DNA of 47,089 nt. It comes from an uncultured SAR116 cluster alpha proteobacterium. Its GTDB lineage: Bacteria; Pseudomonadota; Alphaproteobacteria; Puniceispirillales; Marisalimonadaceae. Shown here piece after piece: positions 28,096 through 37,114 of this stretch (positions are counted from its first letter, which is position 1; each line of letters opens with the position of its first letter). The translations under genes and the position numbers were made by a program. The stretch covers positions 1 through 47,089 of the forward strand of contig CACOVB010000003.1 in the NCBI GenBank assembly GCA_902630555.1, given 5' to 3'. The notes beneath the pieces are model-generated. The model was not told the origin of the DNA and did no database searches. It saw only the letters and a program-made list of their open reading frames with translations.

Positions 28096-29254
28096 ATTGG
28101 GTATTTATATTCATTGGCCTTATTGTATTTCAAAATGTCCATACTGTGATTTCAATTCTCATAAAGTACAAAATTATGATCCGAATGAGTGGCTATCAGC
28201 TTATGAAAATCAAATTAAATATTTTAAAGAGTATTTAGTTTCTCAGAACTTTAAAAATATTAAATTAAGTTCCATTTTTTTTGGTGGAGGAACACCCTCT
28301 TTAATGCCCCCCAAACTGGTGGAAAAAATTTTATTATTTATAAATAAACTTTTTAATTTTGATAAAAATATTGAAATAACATTAGAATCAAATCCAACAA
28401 ACTTGGAATTAAACAAAATAAGTGATTTTAAATCAGCCGGAGTTAATAGGGTTTCTTTAGGAGTACAAGGTTTAAATGATAGAGATTTAAAATATTTAGG
28501 TCGTCTACATAATGCTTCAGAAACATTTGTTGTTCTCGATCTTATGCAAAAAATAATAGACAATATTTCTGTAGATTTAATTTATGCTCTGTCTTGTCAA
28601 AATTTAGAAATATGGAACCATGAACTACAAACTTTTTTAAAAAACTTTTCTATTAAACATTTATCTGCATATCAACTTGTTATAGAAAAAGGTACCAAAT
28701 TTTATCATTTATTTAATAGTGGAGAACTTAAAACAGTTTCGGATAATCTTTATAAAGAATTTTATTTTAGTACAAAAAATATCTTAAAAGATAATAAATT
28801 TGATCAATATGAAATTTCAAATTTTTCAAAACCTAATTTTTTTTCTAAACACAATACAATTTACTGGAAATCAGATAATTGGATTGGGGTTGGTCCTGGA
28901 GCAATTAGCAGAATTTGGAATGACAAAAATGAAAGAATAGAATTTGAAAATTTTAAAAAACCTGAAACGTGGTTAAAAAATTGCTTGCAAAAAAAAATAA
29001 ATCTAAAAAAAATTTTAACAATTGATTTTGACGTTTCAGAACAAGAAATTCTTATGATGGGATTAAGACTTAATGAGGGTGTTGATTTAAATAAGCTTCA
29101 ACACACAACATTTTTAAATAATGATGAGGTGTTACACCTCCAAAAAAAAGGTATTATAAATATTAAAAAAAATAAATTAATGATACATCAAAACTATTTT
29201 AATGTTCATGACTATATCGTTAGAAAAATCATAGACAGCTATTTATCTTCTTGA
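28082..29254 (+). CDS. hemW: Radical SAM family heme chaperone HemW
   Basis: This is a HemN-like radical SAM protein of 390 residues. The cluster-binding triad is in HWPYCISKCPYCDFNSH (Cys15, Cys19, Cys22), followed by FFGGGTPSLM and the SLGVQGLNDRDLKYLGRLHN substrate region. The extra N-terminal sequence of true coproporphyrinogen dehydrogenase HemN is missing, and rdgB-hemW is the usual location, so this is HemW, which handles heme, rather than HemN. An ATG two codons in (28088) may be the true start. The last 26 bases overlap the lpoA-like gene on the other strand. Confidence 0.93.
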   Translation: MSMNKLGIYIHWPYCISKCPYCDFNSHKVQNYDPNEWLSAYENQIKYFKEYLVSQNFKNIKLSSIFFGGGTPSLMPPKLVEKILLFINKLFNFDKNIEITLESNPTNLELNKISDFKSAGVNRVSLGVQGLNDRDLKYLGRLHNASETFVVLDLMQKIIDNISVDLIYALSCQNLEIWNHELQTFLKNFSIKHLSAYQLVIEKGTKFYHLFNSGELKTVSDNLYKEFYFSTKNILKDNKFDQYEISNFSKPNFFSKHNTIYWKSDNWIGVGPGAISRIWNDKNERIEFENFKKPETWLKNCLQKKINLKKILTIDFDVSEQEILMMGLRLNEGVDLNKLQHTTFLNNDEVLHLQKKGIINIKKNKLMIHQNYFNVHDYIVRKIIDSYLSS

Positions 29255-30674
29255 TTATCCCACTTTTATTAATTTTATAAATATTTACAGGTCTTAAAAC
29301 ATTTCCATTAGCTTTAAATATAAACTTATTGCCTAAAATAGAAAATTTATTCCTTCCATTTTCTAATTGATTTTCAAATTGGGTATTTTGAGATGCAACC
29401 CAAATACTGATTTTTGAAATGTAATATCCTAATCTCATTAAGTGGTCAGTTTCAGATTTTGACCATACTAATTTCCATAATTTATTAAATTCATTTATAT
29501 TTATCTCTGATATAAAAGGAAATTTTGCATTAATAAGAGAATGTTCTTTTAATAATGTTTTGTCATTCAATACTGACGTAGTAAATAATTCAGTTTTTAA
29601 TAAATCAACATCATAATATGTTAAAATTGGGGCTAACCCTAAAATAAAATTTCTATTTCCAATCAAAATTATTAAATCATATTCATCATTAGACAATAAA
29701 TCTTTATTATTACTTTCATTATAATTTAAAAAAATACTAATTGTATTTCTAAGATTTTCTTTATTTTTAAAAATTTGACTACTAATAAAAATTTTATTTT
29801 TTATTAAATTATTTATATTTGAATTTTCAACTTTGTTATAAATTTTACGTCCATAATCATTGTCTACACTAATAAAACCAATTTTTTCTTTTTTACATTT
29901 AATTGCATAATCTATTATTTCATTTATTTGATCAAAAGGTGAAAAACCTAATGCCCAAATACCCATTTCAGATAGAGAACTATCATTCGTAAAACTGAAT
30001 ACTGGTATTTTAAACTTATTTATAACTGGTTTTATCTTTATTAAATTTTCCCTTAACAAAGGTCCAAGAAGTAATCTTGGTTTTAACTTTTCTATTACTA
30101 ATTCAAGATCTTTAGTATTAAAGTCTTTTCCCGTATTATAATATACGAATTTTATACTATTATTTTTACTTTGAAGTACTGCAAGATCTACAGCTTTTCT
30201 AATTTTTTCTCCAATGGATCTAAATTTGTTTGAAAAGGGTAATAAGACTAAAATATTAATTTCTTCATTAATTTTTTCAAGTTCATTAGTTGAGTTATAA
30301 AAGTTTTCAAAATTATATTTTATTTTATGAGATGTATTTCTAATCTTTAAATGTTCCATTCCTGTTGTTGGGGCCTTGGATAACATCTTAAATGTTGCTT
30401 GGAGAGCTTTTTGTGCATAGTCAATCTTATTTTCGACTTCTTTACTTTGAATTCCCTCAAGATATCTTTCTTTTCTAAATTCAAAGACAACGCTTTCACT
30501 AGGGTTACCTGCCACATACAAATTTTCTAGTTTTTCCTTATTAATTTTATTTTTGTTAAATTTTAATTCATTGCTTTTAATTTGTGTGGGAGTACTATTA
30601 TTTGAAATATGAGATGAGCAAGAAGATAGCAATACAAAAATATAAATTAAGATTTTAAAATTGTTAAATATCAC
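29229..30674 (-). CDS. LpoA/LppC-like penicillin-binding protein activator (periplasmic-binding-fold lipoprotein)
   Basis: This 481-residue lipoprotein has a GTG start, a hydrophobic signal and the lipobox LSSC with Cys19. After a linker and a short helical repeat-like region (about 60-110), a type 1 periplasmic-binding domain runs from INILVLLPFSNKF (about 135) to the C-terminus, with RLLLGPLLRENL and the GFISVDNDYGR strand. This matches the alphaproteobacterial LppC/LpoA-like group located beside rsmI. By analogy with gammaproteobacterial LpoA it may activate a bifunctional penicillin-binding protein, but a role in this group is inferred, not shown. It diverges from rsmI across 41 bases. 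Confidence 0.82.
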   Translation of the reverse strand: MIFNNFKILIYIFVLLSSCSSHISNNSTPTQIKSNELKFNKNKINKEKLENLYVAGNPSESVVFEFRKERYLEGIQSKEVENKIDYAQKALQATFKMLSKAPTTGMEHLKIRNTSHKIKYNFENFYNSTNELEKINEEINILVLLPFSNKFRSIGEKIRKAVDLAVLQSKNNSIKFVYYNTGKDFNTKDLELVIEKLKPRLLLGPLLRENLIKIKPVINKFKIPVFSFTNDSSLSEMGIWALGFSPFDQINEIIDYAIKCKKEKIGFISVDNDYGRKIYNKVENSNINNLIKNKIFISSQIFKNKENLRNTISIFLNYNESNNKDLLSNDEYDLIILIGNRNFILGLAPILTYYDVDLLKTELFTTSVLNDKTLLKEHSLINAKFPFISEININEFNKLWKLVWSKSETDHLMRLGYYISKISIWVASQNTQFENQLENGRNKFSILGNKFIFKANGNVLRPVNIYKINKSGIIKKINSCL

Positions 30675-30715
30675 AATGATTAGATAGTTAGTTTAATTTA
30701 AAAAGATAATATAAA

Positions 30716-31585
30716 GTGGAACAAATTTCAAAAACATTTAATAAAATTAAAGTGGAAAATAATATTTTATATATAATTGCAACACCTATTGGTAATTTAG
30801 GTGACATTTCCTTAAGAGCTCTAAAAGTATTATCATCTTTGGATATCATATTTTGTGAAGATACAAGAATAACCGGAAAACTTTTAAAAAATTACAACAT
30901 AAAGCCTACCAAGTTAGAAGTATATAATGATTACAGTAATCAAAAACATAGACAATTAATAATTAATAAAATTAAAAATTCAAATATTAAAATTGGATTA
31001 GTAAGTGATGCTGGGACACCACTTATATCAGATCCTGGTTATAAATTAGTAAAAGAATGTATAAAAAATTCAATAAAGATTACACATGTACCAGGAGCTT
31101 CTTCAATTACTACTTCATTAGTATTATCAGGATTACCTTCTCATAACTTTTTTTTTGGTGGATTTTTAGAGAAAAGCAAAATACAAAGAAAAAGACAACT
31201 TGAAAATGCCTTAAATTTAAAATCCACCTCATTATGGTTTGAAAGTCCAAATAGATTGATTGAAACACTAAAATTAATGATCGAGCTCAATAATGAGTCA
31301 TTAATTTCGGTTTTGAGAGAATTAACAAAGTTAAACGAGGAAATTATAAGTGGATCCCCATCCTTCGTATATGATCAAATAATCAAAAAAGCAAAAGTAA
31401 AAGGTGAAATCGTATTAGTTATATCTAAAAACAATCAATCACATTACACAAATGAAATGGTTTTAGATTTAATTAAAAAAGATTACTCTAAATTTTCAAC
31501 TAAAGAATTAGCATTATATATTTCAAATAAAACTGGATTACCAAAAAAATCTATTTACAATAGAATTATTGAGTTAAAATCATAA
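30716..31585 (+). CDS. rsmI: 16S rRNA 2'-O-ribose C1402 methyltransferase RsmI
   Basis: RsmI methylates the ribose of C1402 in 16S rRNA using S-adenosylmethionine. It has 289 residues with the tetrapyrrole-methylase fold: LYIIATPIGNLGDISLRAL (about residues 18-36), FCEDTRITGKLL, GLVSDAGTPLISDPGYKLV (about 97-115), GASSITTSLVLSGLP and WFESPNRLIETL. The first start is GTG at 30716; a second GTG at 30752 is closer to the conserved core and may be the true start. The yraN gene that usually follows rsmI in this class is absent. Confidence 0.95.
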   Translation: MEQISKTFNKIKVENNILYIIATPIGNLGDISLRALKVLSSLDIIFCEDTRITGKLLKNYNIKPTKLEVYNDYSNQKHRQLIINKIKNSNIKIGLVSDAGTPLISDPGYKLVKECIKNSIKITHVPGASSITTSLVLSGLPSHNFFFGGFLEKSKIQRKRQLENALNLKSTSLWFESPNRLIETLKLMIELNNESLISVLRELTKLNEEIISGSPSFVYDQIIKKAKVKGEIVLVISKNNQSHYTNEMVLDLIKKDYSKFSTKELALYISNKTGLPKKSIYNRIIELKS

Positions 31586-31595
31586 TAAATATTTT

Positions 31596-32171
31596 ATGCG
31601 CCTATTTCTTTTATTAATAATTATTTTAAATTTGCAATCATGTGCTGCTCCTATGATTGGTGGGATAGGTGCAATTGCATTAAGCTCCTCTGCTCAAGAA
31701 AAAGGTCTTGGCACCTCCATTAATGATAAAGTAATTTATGTTAAATTGAGAAATGCTATATATGACTGGAATCCCTCTGTTTCCGAAAAAATATCCTTAA
31801 GTGTAGATAATGGTTCAATTTTAGTAACAGGAAAAATAAAAAATATTGATACAAAAGTTCAATTGACCAAAATTGTCTGGGAAATTAATGGTGTTAAAGA
31901 AGTAAATAATAAAGTCCAAATTTCTGAAACAAATAATTTTAAAAATATAGCAAAAGATCTTGCATCGTTAGGAGAAATTAAAGCAAGATTAATGGCATCA
32001 AAAAAACTTAATAGTCTAAATTATTCAATCGATGTAGTTAACAACATTGCATACATTAGTGGTATTGCATCTAGTGAAGAAGAGATATCTTTTGTAACAC
32101 AAATTGCACAAGAAGCCAGATTTATTAAAGAAGTCCAAAATTTTGTAAAAGTAAATAAAGACAAAAGATGA
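31596..32171 (+). CDS. BON-domain lipoprotein (DolP/YraP-like)
   Basis: This 191-residue outer-membrane-type lipoprotein has the signal MRLFLLL..., the lipobox LQSC with Cys16, and two consecutive BON domains (about residues 45-115 and 120-190). Each contains the Gly after a hydrophobic strand (SILVTGKIKN, IAYISGIASS) typical of BON. DolP/YraP proteins help maintain outer membrane integrity. It sits between rsmI and gshB, in the place where yraN and yraP relatives cluster in proteobacteria. It starts 10 bases after rsmI and overlaps gshB by 4 bases. Confidence 0.85.
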   Translation: MRLFLLLIIILNLQSCAAPMIGGIGAIALSSSAQEKGLGTSINDKVIYVKLRNAIYDWNPSVSEKISLSVDNGSILVTGKIKNIDTKVQLTKIVWEINGVKEVNNKVQISETNNFKNIAKDLASLGEIKARLMASKKLNSLNYSIDVVNNIAYISGIASSEEEISFVTQIAQEARFIKEVQNFVKVNKDKR

Positions 32172-33115
32172 GACACAAGCTGAAGATTGCGCTTCAAATG
32201 GATCCTTTGGAAAAACTTGATCTTAAAGGAGATTCAACTTTTATACTTGGACTTGAAGCAATAAGGAGGGGATTTGAATTATATTTTTATTCACCATCTG
32301 ATTTAATATACAAAAATAACAATGTTTATGCAAAAGCGAAAATTTTAAACCTTGCATTCGAAAATGGAAAAGAAACATTTAATTATGGTAAGGTAAATGT
32401 TCTGAAATTATCTTCATTAGATGTTATTTTAATGAGACAAGACCCTCCATTTAATATGTCTTATATAACAGCAACTCACATATTAGAAAAAATTGCCTCT
32501 CAAACTTTAATATTAAATAATCCATTTCATGTTAGAAATGCCCCTGAAAAAATTTTTGTTACTGAGTTTTCAAAGTTTATGCCTGAAACACTTATTACAA
32601 GAGAAACCAATGAAATAATAAAATTTAAAAATAAAAATAAAAATATTATTATCAAACCACTTTATGGAAATGGTGGAGAAGGTGTATTTTACATTAAAGA
32701 TAATGATTCAAATTTTAACGTAATAATAGAAAGTTTTTTAAATTCAAATGAAGAACAATTTATTATTCAGAGTTATATTCCAGAAGTTAAAAAAGGGGAT
32801 AAAAGAATTATATTAATAAATGGAGAAGTTGTAGGCGCAATAAATAGAATACCTGCAAAAAATGAAAATCGTTCAAATATGCATGTTGGAGGAAAACCTA
32901 TTAAAACTTCATTGAACAAACATGATAAATTAATATGTGAAACAATTTCTCCGCATCTAAAGGCTAAAGGATTGTTTTTTGTTGGAATTGATGTAATAGG
33001 TAATTATTTGACTGAAATTAATGTTACTTCACCAACTGGAATAAGAGAAATAAATCGATTAAATAAAACTAATATTGAAAAAATTTTTTGGGATAAAACT
33101 TTAGAAAAGTTGTAA
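32168..33115 (+). CDS. gshB: Glutathione synthetase
   Basis: GshB joins gamma-glutamylcysteine and glycine with ATP. It has 315 residues and an ATP-grasp fold: N-terminal KIALQMDPLEKLDLKGDSTF (split signature MDP and DSTF), MRQDPPFNMSYITATHIL (about residues 88-105), the ATP-grasp IIKPLYGNGGEGVF (about 164-177), and the C-terminal LFFVGIDVIGNYLTEINVTSPTG that binds metal. It ends 14 bases from the stop of the opposite-strand hinT gene. Confidence 0.95.
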   Translation: MRHKLKIALQMDPLEKLDLKGDSTFILGLEAIRRGFELYFYSPSDLIYKNNNVYAKAKILNLAFENGKETFNYGKVNVLKLSSLDVILMRQDPPFNMSYITATHILEKIASQTLILNNPFHVRNAPEKIFVTEFSKFMPETLITRETNEIIKFKNKNKNIIIKPLYGNGGEGVFYIKDNDSNFNVIIESFLNSNEEQFIIQSYIPEVKKGDKRIILINGEVVGAINRIPAKNENRSNMHVGGKPIKTSLNKHDKLICETISPHLKAKGLFFVGIDVIGNYLTEINVTSPTGIREINRLNKTNIEKIFWDKTLEKL

Positions 33116-33129
33116 ATTAAAATTATTTA

Positions 33130-33480
33130 TTACATTTTTCCTAAATTTTTTCCTGCTAACAGATGAAAATGTAAATGCGGAACTTCTTGATTTGCGTTTC
33201 TACCTGCATTAGTAATTAATCTATAGCCTGTATTTTCAAGATCGTAATCTTTAACCAACTGATTAATTAACTTAAAAAAATGATAAATTTCATCTTTTGA
33301 AGCTTTGTTGAGAAAGTCATCATATTTAACGTATTTACCTTTAGGAATAACTAAAATATGAATTGGAGCCTGTGGTACTATATCATGAAAAGCAATTGCA
33401 TGTTTGTTCTCCAAAATAATATCAGTTGACAACTTTTTATTGAGTATTTTAGCAAATACATTATCGTCATTATAAGCCAT
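33130..33480 (-). CDS. HIT family nucleotide-binding protein (HinT-like)
   Basis: This is a 116-residue histidine-triad protein with the HxHxH motif near the C-terminus (EVPHLHFHLLAGK) and the N-terminal AFHDIVPQAPIHILVIPKGKY. HinT-type enzymes hydrolyse purine nucleoside phosphoramidates. The ATG at 33480 is one base inside the hisE stop (TGATG), so translation is coupled; a TTG one codon upstream is less likely. The hisE-hinT order is common in alphaproteobacteria. Confidence 0.93.
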   Translation of the reverse strand: MAYNDDNVFAKILNKKLSTDIILENKHAIAFHDIVPQAPIHILVIPKGKYVKYDDFLNKASKDEIYHFFKLINQLVKDYDLENTGYRLITNAGRNANQEVPHLHFHLLAGKNLGKM

Positions 33481-33797
33481 CAACTTAACCTACGTTTTTT
33501 TTCCTCTAATCCTGATATTCCTTTCCTTCTATGAAGTTCATGCCACACATTATCAGGTTTAATATCTGCAGAAATCCAAATTACACATAAATGATATAAC
33601 AAATCTGCAGATTCTTTTATGATTTTGTTTTTATTGTTATCAAGGTATTCTAAAATAACTTCAATTGATTCTTCACCTATTTTTTTGGCTAACAAATTTT
33701 TGTTAGTCAGAAGTGTTGATGTATATGAATTTTCTTTATCAAACTTTTTTTTCTTTAATAAATCATCAAATAATTTTTCAATGTTATATTCAGTCAA
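33480..33797 (-). CDS. hisE: Phosphoribosyl-ATP pyrophosphatase HisE
   Basis: HisE hydrolyses phosphoribosyl-ATP in the second step of histidine synthesis. It has 105 residues with the MazG-like helical fold: KKIGEESIEVILEYLDNN holds the metal-binding EExxE-type helix (about residues 33-50), followed by KESADLLYHLCVIW and a C-terminal RRKGISGLEEKKRR. It starts at TTG (33797), the only start codon after the in-frame stop at 33818-33816. It is free-standing, not fused to HisI; hisI is not in this window. Gap of 4 bases to hisF. Confidence 0.92.
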   Translation of the reverse strand: MTEYNIEKLFDDLLKKKKFDKENSYTSTLLTNKNLLAKKIGEESIEVILEYLDNNKNKIIKESADLLYHLCVIWISADIKPDNVWHELHRRKGISGLEEKKRRLS

Positions 33798-33801
33798 ATT
33801 C

Positions 33802-34575
33802 TTACCATGTTTTTCTTACAGGAATTCTGTATCTTAACATCTCTTTTTTTACATTTTCAATAGAATAAATACCAAAATGGAAAATCGATGCTGCTAGAAC
33901 TGCAGATGCATTTCCTTTTTTTAAAACATTAACCATGTCAATAGGTTTCCCAGCTCCACCGGATGCAATTACTGGTATTCTCACCTCTTTAGAAATCTTA
34001 CTAGTTAACTCAATATCATAACCAAGTTTTGTTCCATCAGCATTCATAGATGTCAACAAAATTTCTCCAGCTCCATTTTTTTCTGCTTCAATAGCCCATT
34101 CTAATGCATCTATATCAGTTTTTTTTTTCCCTCCATGAGTTGAAACATTATAGCCAGATTTAAGATTACTGTGATCTTTATAAGCATCAATTGCTAAAAC
34201 TATACATTGACAACCAAAACTATCAGATGCTTCTTTAATTAAACTAGGTTTAAAAACTGCAGCTGAGTTAATAGAGACTTTGTCAGCTCCAGATTTTAAT
34301 AAATTATTAATATCCATATTGTTTTTTATGCCACCACCAACTGTAAGAGGAATAAAACAACTTTCAGCAACTTTACTAACAATGTTAAAAAGGGTTTTTC
34401 TTCCTTCATTTGTTGCAGAAATATCTAAAAAACAAATTTCATCTGCTCCAAGATCATTATATAACTTTGCTTGCTCTACCGGATCGCCAGCATCAATAAG
34501 ATCTACAAAGTTTATACCTTTAACTGTTCGTCCATCATGAACATCTAAACATGGTATCACCCGCTTTGACAGCAT
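33802..34575 (-). CDS. hisF: Imidazole glycerol phosphate synthase subunit HisF
   Basis: This is the cyclase subunit, a TIM barrel of 257 residues that with HisH makes imidazole glycerol phosphate and AICAR. Catalytic Asp residues are in PCLDVHDGRTVKGINF (about residue 11) and LAIDAYKD (about 130). The first phosphate-binding motif is PLTVGGGIKN and the second is VIASGGAGKP; LLTSMNADGTKLGYD is also typical. It starts 2 bases after hisA ends. Confidence 0.97.
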   Translation of the reverse strand: MLSKRVIPCLDVHDGRTVKGINFVDLIDAGDPVEQAKLYNDLGADEICFLDISATNEGRKTLFNIVSKVAESCFIPLTVGGGIKNNMDINNLLKSGADKVSINSAAVFKPSLIKEASDSFGCQCIVLAIDAYKDHSNLKSGYNVSTHGGKKKTDIDALEWAIEAEKNGAGEILLTSMNADGTKLGYDIELTSKISKEVRIPVIASGGAGKPIDMVNVLKKGNASAVLAASIFHFGIYSIENVKKEMLRYRIPVRKTW

Positions 34576-34577
34576 TT

Positions 34578-35315
34578 TTAATTTCCTATTAACTTTATTA
34601 AGTTATTTAAATCAAATTTTTTTTCATATATTGCTTTTCCTATAATAACCCCAGAAATTCCAATATCTCTTAAATCATGTAAAGATTTTACGTTGTTTAT
34701 ATTTGAAATTCCACCAGATGCAATAATTGGAATTTGTATTGATTTTGCAAACTTTTTAGTCTGTGATATATTAACACCTTCTAAAGTGCCATCTCTAGAA
34801 ATATCAGTATAAATAACTTTATCAAAATATTTTGCATCAATTTGATTAACATATTTAATTGGATCAATTTCAAGTAATTTTGTCCATCCATTAACAGCAA
34901 TTTTTTTATTTTTTATATCTAATCCTAAAGCTAATTTTTTACTAAAAAAGTCACTAAGATTATTTATTAGATCAGGATTTTTAAAAGCAAAAGTTCCTAA
35001 AACTATTCTTGAAACACCAGCGTCAATCCAAAACTTAATATCTTCTACAGATCTAATTCCTCCACCTAATTGAATCTTAATATTGTTCTTCATTTTCTTT
35101 AGAATTTGTAAAATAACTTGCTTGTTATCATGTTTTCCAAACGCTGCATTTAAATCAACTATATGCAACCATTTAAAACCTTTATTTGAAAAAAACTTAA
35201 CTTGCTTAATTGGATCATCTTCATAGATGGTCATTTTATTTTCTTTACCATGAACTAATCTTACACAATTTCCATCTTTTAAATCCACAGCTGGGTATAT
35301 TTGAAAATTAGTCAT
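34578..35315 (-). CDS. hisA: ProFAR isomerase HisA
   Basis: HisA isomerises ProFAR to PRFAR, the substrate of HisF/HisH. It is a TIM barrel of 245 residues with YPAVDLKDGNCVRLVHG at the N-terminus (catalytic Asp in AVDLKDG), IQLGGGIRSVED, TDISRDGTLEGVN (second catalytic Asp) and IIASGGISN. The start overlaps the end of the upstream acetyltransferase gene by 8 bases, and the gene is in one operon with hisH, hisF and hisB. Confidence 0.97.
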   Translation of the reverse strand: MTNFQIYPAVDLKDGNCVRLVHGKENKMTIYEDDPIKQVKFFSNKGFKWLHIVDLNAAFGKHDNKQVILQILKKMKNNIKIQLGGGIRSVEDIKFWIDAGVSRIVLGTFAFKNPDLINNLSDFFSKKLALGLDIKNKKIAVNGWTKLLEIDPIKYVNQIDAKYFDKVIYTDISRDGTLEGVNISQTKKFAKSIQIPIIASGGISNINNVKSLHDLRDIGISGVIIGKAIYEKKFDLNNLIKLIGN

Positions 35316-35862
35316 TTTTTATTAAATCTTTATAAAAATAATAACCAGAATAATATTTATTACCAATCAAAACAGATTTAGGGTTTTCTCCACTTTTCTT
35401 AAATCCAGCTTGATAATATATCTGTATAGCTCTTTTTTGAGTTTCTCTGACTTCTAAAGTAATTACAGAAAATTTATTTTTTTTTGCTTCTTTTTCTACT
35501 TCTTGAATAAGCATTCTTGCCAAACCATAACCTCTTGCCCAAGATGCTATAAAAAATGTTGTCAAATTACATAAATGAGATTGAGCCTCATTACTTCGTG
35601 CAGGCTTAATAAGCTGGATGGAACCACATATAACATTATCAATCTTCCCAACTATTAATAATCTTTCTGGTACTAGCAATACACCTTTCCAATAATCAAC
35701 CAATTTTTTTCTTTGAGGAGGATTAATCCATCCGAAACCTCCATCTACTAATATAGCGTCTTCTGTAGCATCACATAGCTCTTCGATATCCGCATTATTA
35801 AGGGCAGAAGTAAATTTTGCTTCTATCTTAGGTTTTGGTAATTTTAATTCAAAATCATTCAT
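35308..35862 (-). CDS. GNAT family N-acetyltransferase inserted in the his operon
   Basis: This 184-residue GNAT acetyltransferase has an N-terminal extension (about 20 residues), a WINPPQRKKLVDYW segment, the acetyl-CoA loop SWARGYGLARMLIQEV (about residues 107-122, R-G-Y-G-L-A) and ITLEVRETQKRAIQIYYQAGF. I place the start at ATG 35862, where it overlaps the hisH stop in TAATG; a TTG six codons upstream is possible. The substrate is unknown. Tight coupling to hisH before and hisA after suggests co-expression with histidine synthesis, but there is no evidence for a pathway step. Confidence 0.85.
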   Translation of the reverse strand: MNDFELKLPKPKIEAKFTSALNNADIEELCDATEDAILVDGGFGWINPPQRKKLVDYWKGVLLVPERLLIVGKIDNVICGSIQLIKPARSNEAQSHLCNLTTFFIASWARGYGLARMLIQEVEKEAKKNKFSVITLEVRETQKRAIQIYYQAGFKKSGENPKSVLIGNKYYSGYYFYKDLIKND

Positions 35863-36509
35863 TAACTTAATTTTAACCAATTATATAAAATTTTTAACCC
35901 TGATCTTCCGCTTTTTTCAGGATGAAATTGAAACCCAAAAATATTATCTTGATTAACTATAGCAGGAATATTTATTCCATATTGAGTATTACAAATTATA
36001 TTTTTCTTGTGCTTTATATCAAAAAAATATGAATGTACAAAATAAAATTGATCATTAGCAGTTATATCATTAAATAAATCATTATTTTTATAAATACTTA
36101 AACTATTCCAACCCATATGAGGTATTTTTAAAATTTGTGAATTATTTAAAAAGTTTTTTAACGTTTTTACATCTCCATTTATCCAAGATAAACCTTTTGT
36201 TTTTTTATTTTCATATCCATAATCTGCTAATATTTGCATGCCTACACATATACCTAAAAAGGGTTTTTTTTTCGTAATTACTTGATCCTTTAAGGTATCT
36301 AAAAGATCTTTTATTTCTCTTATTCTATTCATACATCGATCAAATGAACCTACTCCAGGTAAAATTATTTTATCAGCTTTTTCAATTTCTGATAAATTTC
36401 TACTTACTTTCACTTTAGAAAATTTATTCAAGTCATGAAGAGTTCTCTTTACAGAGTTATATACAGATTTTATGTTCCCAGAGCCATAGTCGATAATAAG
36501 AACAAACAT
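35862..36509 (-). CDS. hisH: Imidazole glycerol phosphate synthase glutaminase subunit HisH
   Basis: HisH is a class I glutamine amidotransferase of 215 residues that supplies ammonia to HisF. Visible parts are the N-terminal IIDYGSGNIKSVYN, the nucleophile Cys in FLGICVGMQILADYG (about residues 84-98), the conserved PHMGWNSL, and the catalytic His-x-Glu in FGFQFHPEKSG near the C-terminus. It begins 8 bases after hisB. A GNAT gene separates it from hisA. Confidence 0.97.
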   Translation of the reverse strand: MFVLIIDYGSGNIKSVYNSVKRTLHDLNKFSKVKVSRNLSEIEKADKIILPGVGSFDRCMNRIREIKDLLDTLKDQVITKKKPFLGICVGMQILADYGYENKKTKGLSWINGDVKTLKNFLNNSQILKIPHMGWNSLSIYKNNDLFNDITANDQFYFVHSYFFDIKHKKNIICNTQYGINIPAIVNQDNIFGFQFHPEKSGRSGLKILYNWLKLS

Positions 36510-36517
36510 TAAATTTT

Positions 36518-37114
36518 TTAAATAACCCCCTTGGTTGAAGGAATAATATCACTATTTCTTTGCATTACAGTGAGGCTTTTTCTTAAACAAACCGACAAAA
36601 CTTTGAAACACGACTCTATAACATGATGTGCATTACTACCATAATTATTTTCAATATGAATGGTCATTTTGGCAGATTGAGCAAAAGCACGAAAAAATTC
36701 CTGAAAAATTTCTGAATCTACTCCACCAATTTTTTCATTTGGTAAAATAACTCTCCACTCTAACCAAGGTCTACCTGAAACGTCAATGGAACAACTGGTT
36801 AATGTTTCATCCATTGGTAAAGATAATGAAGCAAAGCGATTAATACCTGCTTTATTTAATATTGCATTATTTACAGCTTCTCCAATACACCACCCTAAAT
36901 CTTCAATGGTATGATGAGCATCAATCTCCACATCACCAGAACACTTAACAACTAAATCAATATAACTATGTTTTGAAATTTGTTCTAACATATGATTCAT
37001 AAACGGAATTGGTGTATTAATGTTACTTACACCTTTTCCATCTATATTTACTTTACAAAAAATTTCAGTTTCATAAGTCTTTCTAAAATTTTCAGATTTT
37101 CTCTCTTTTTTCAT
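36518..37114 (-). CDS. hisB: Imidazoleglycerol-phosphate dehydratase HisB
   Basis: HisB dehydrates imidazole glycerol phosphate. It is the monofunctional form of 198 residues, without the phosphatase domain of enteric HisB. Both metal-binding HHxxED-type motifs are present: EIDAHHTIEDLGWCIG (about residues 65-80) and NAHHVIESCFKVL (about 161-173). FMNHMLEQIS near the N-terminus is also conserved. The ATG at 37114 overlaps the smr stop by 4 bases. Confidence 0.97.
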   Translation of the reverse strand: MKKERKSENFRKTYETEIFCKVNIDGKGVSNINTPIPFMNHMLEQISKHSYIDLVVKCSGDVEIDAHHTIEDLGWCIGEAVNNAILNKAGINRFASLSLPMDETLTSCSIDVSGRPWLEWRVILPNEKIGGVDSEIFQEFFRAFAQSAKMTIHIENNYGSNAHHVIESCFKVLSVCLRKSLTVMQRNSDIIPSTKGVI

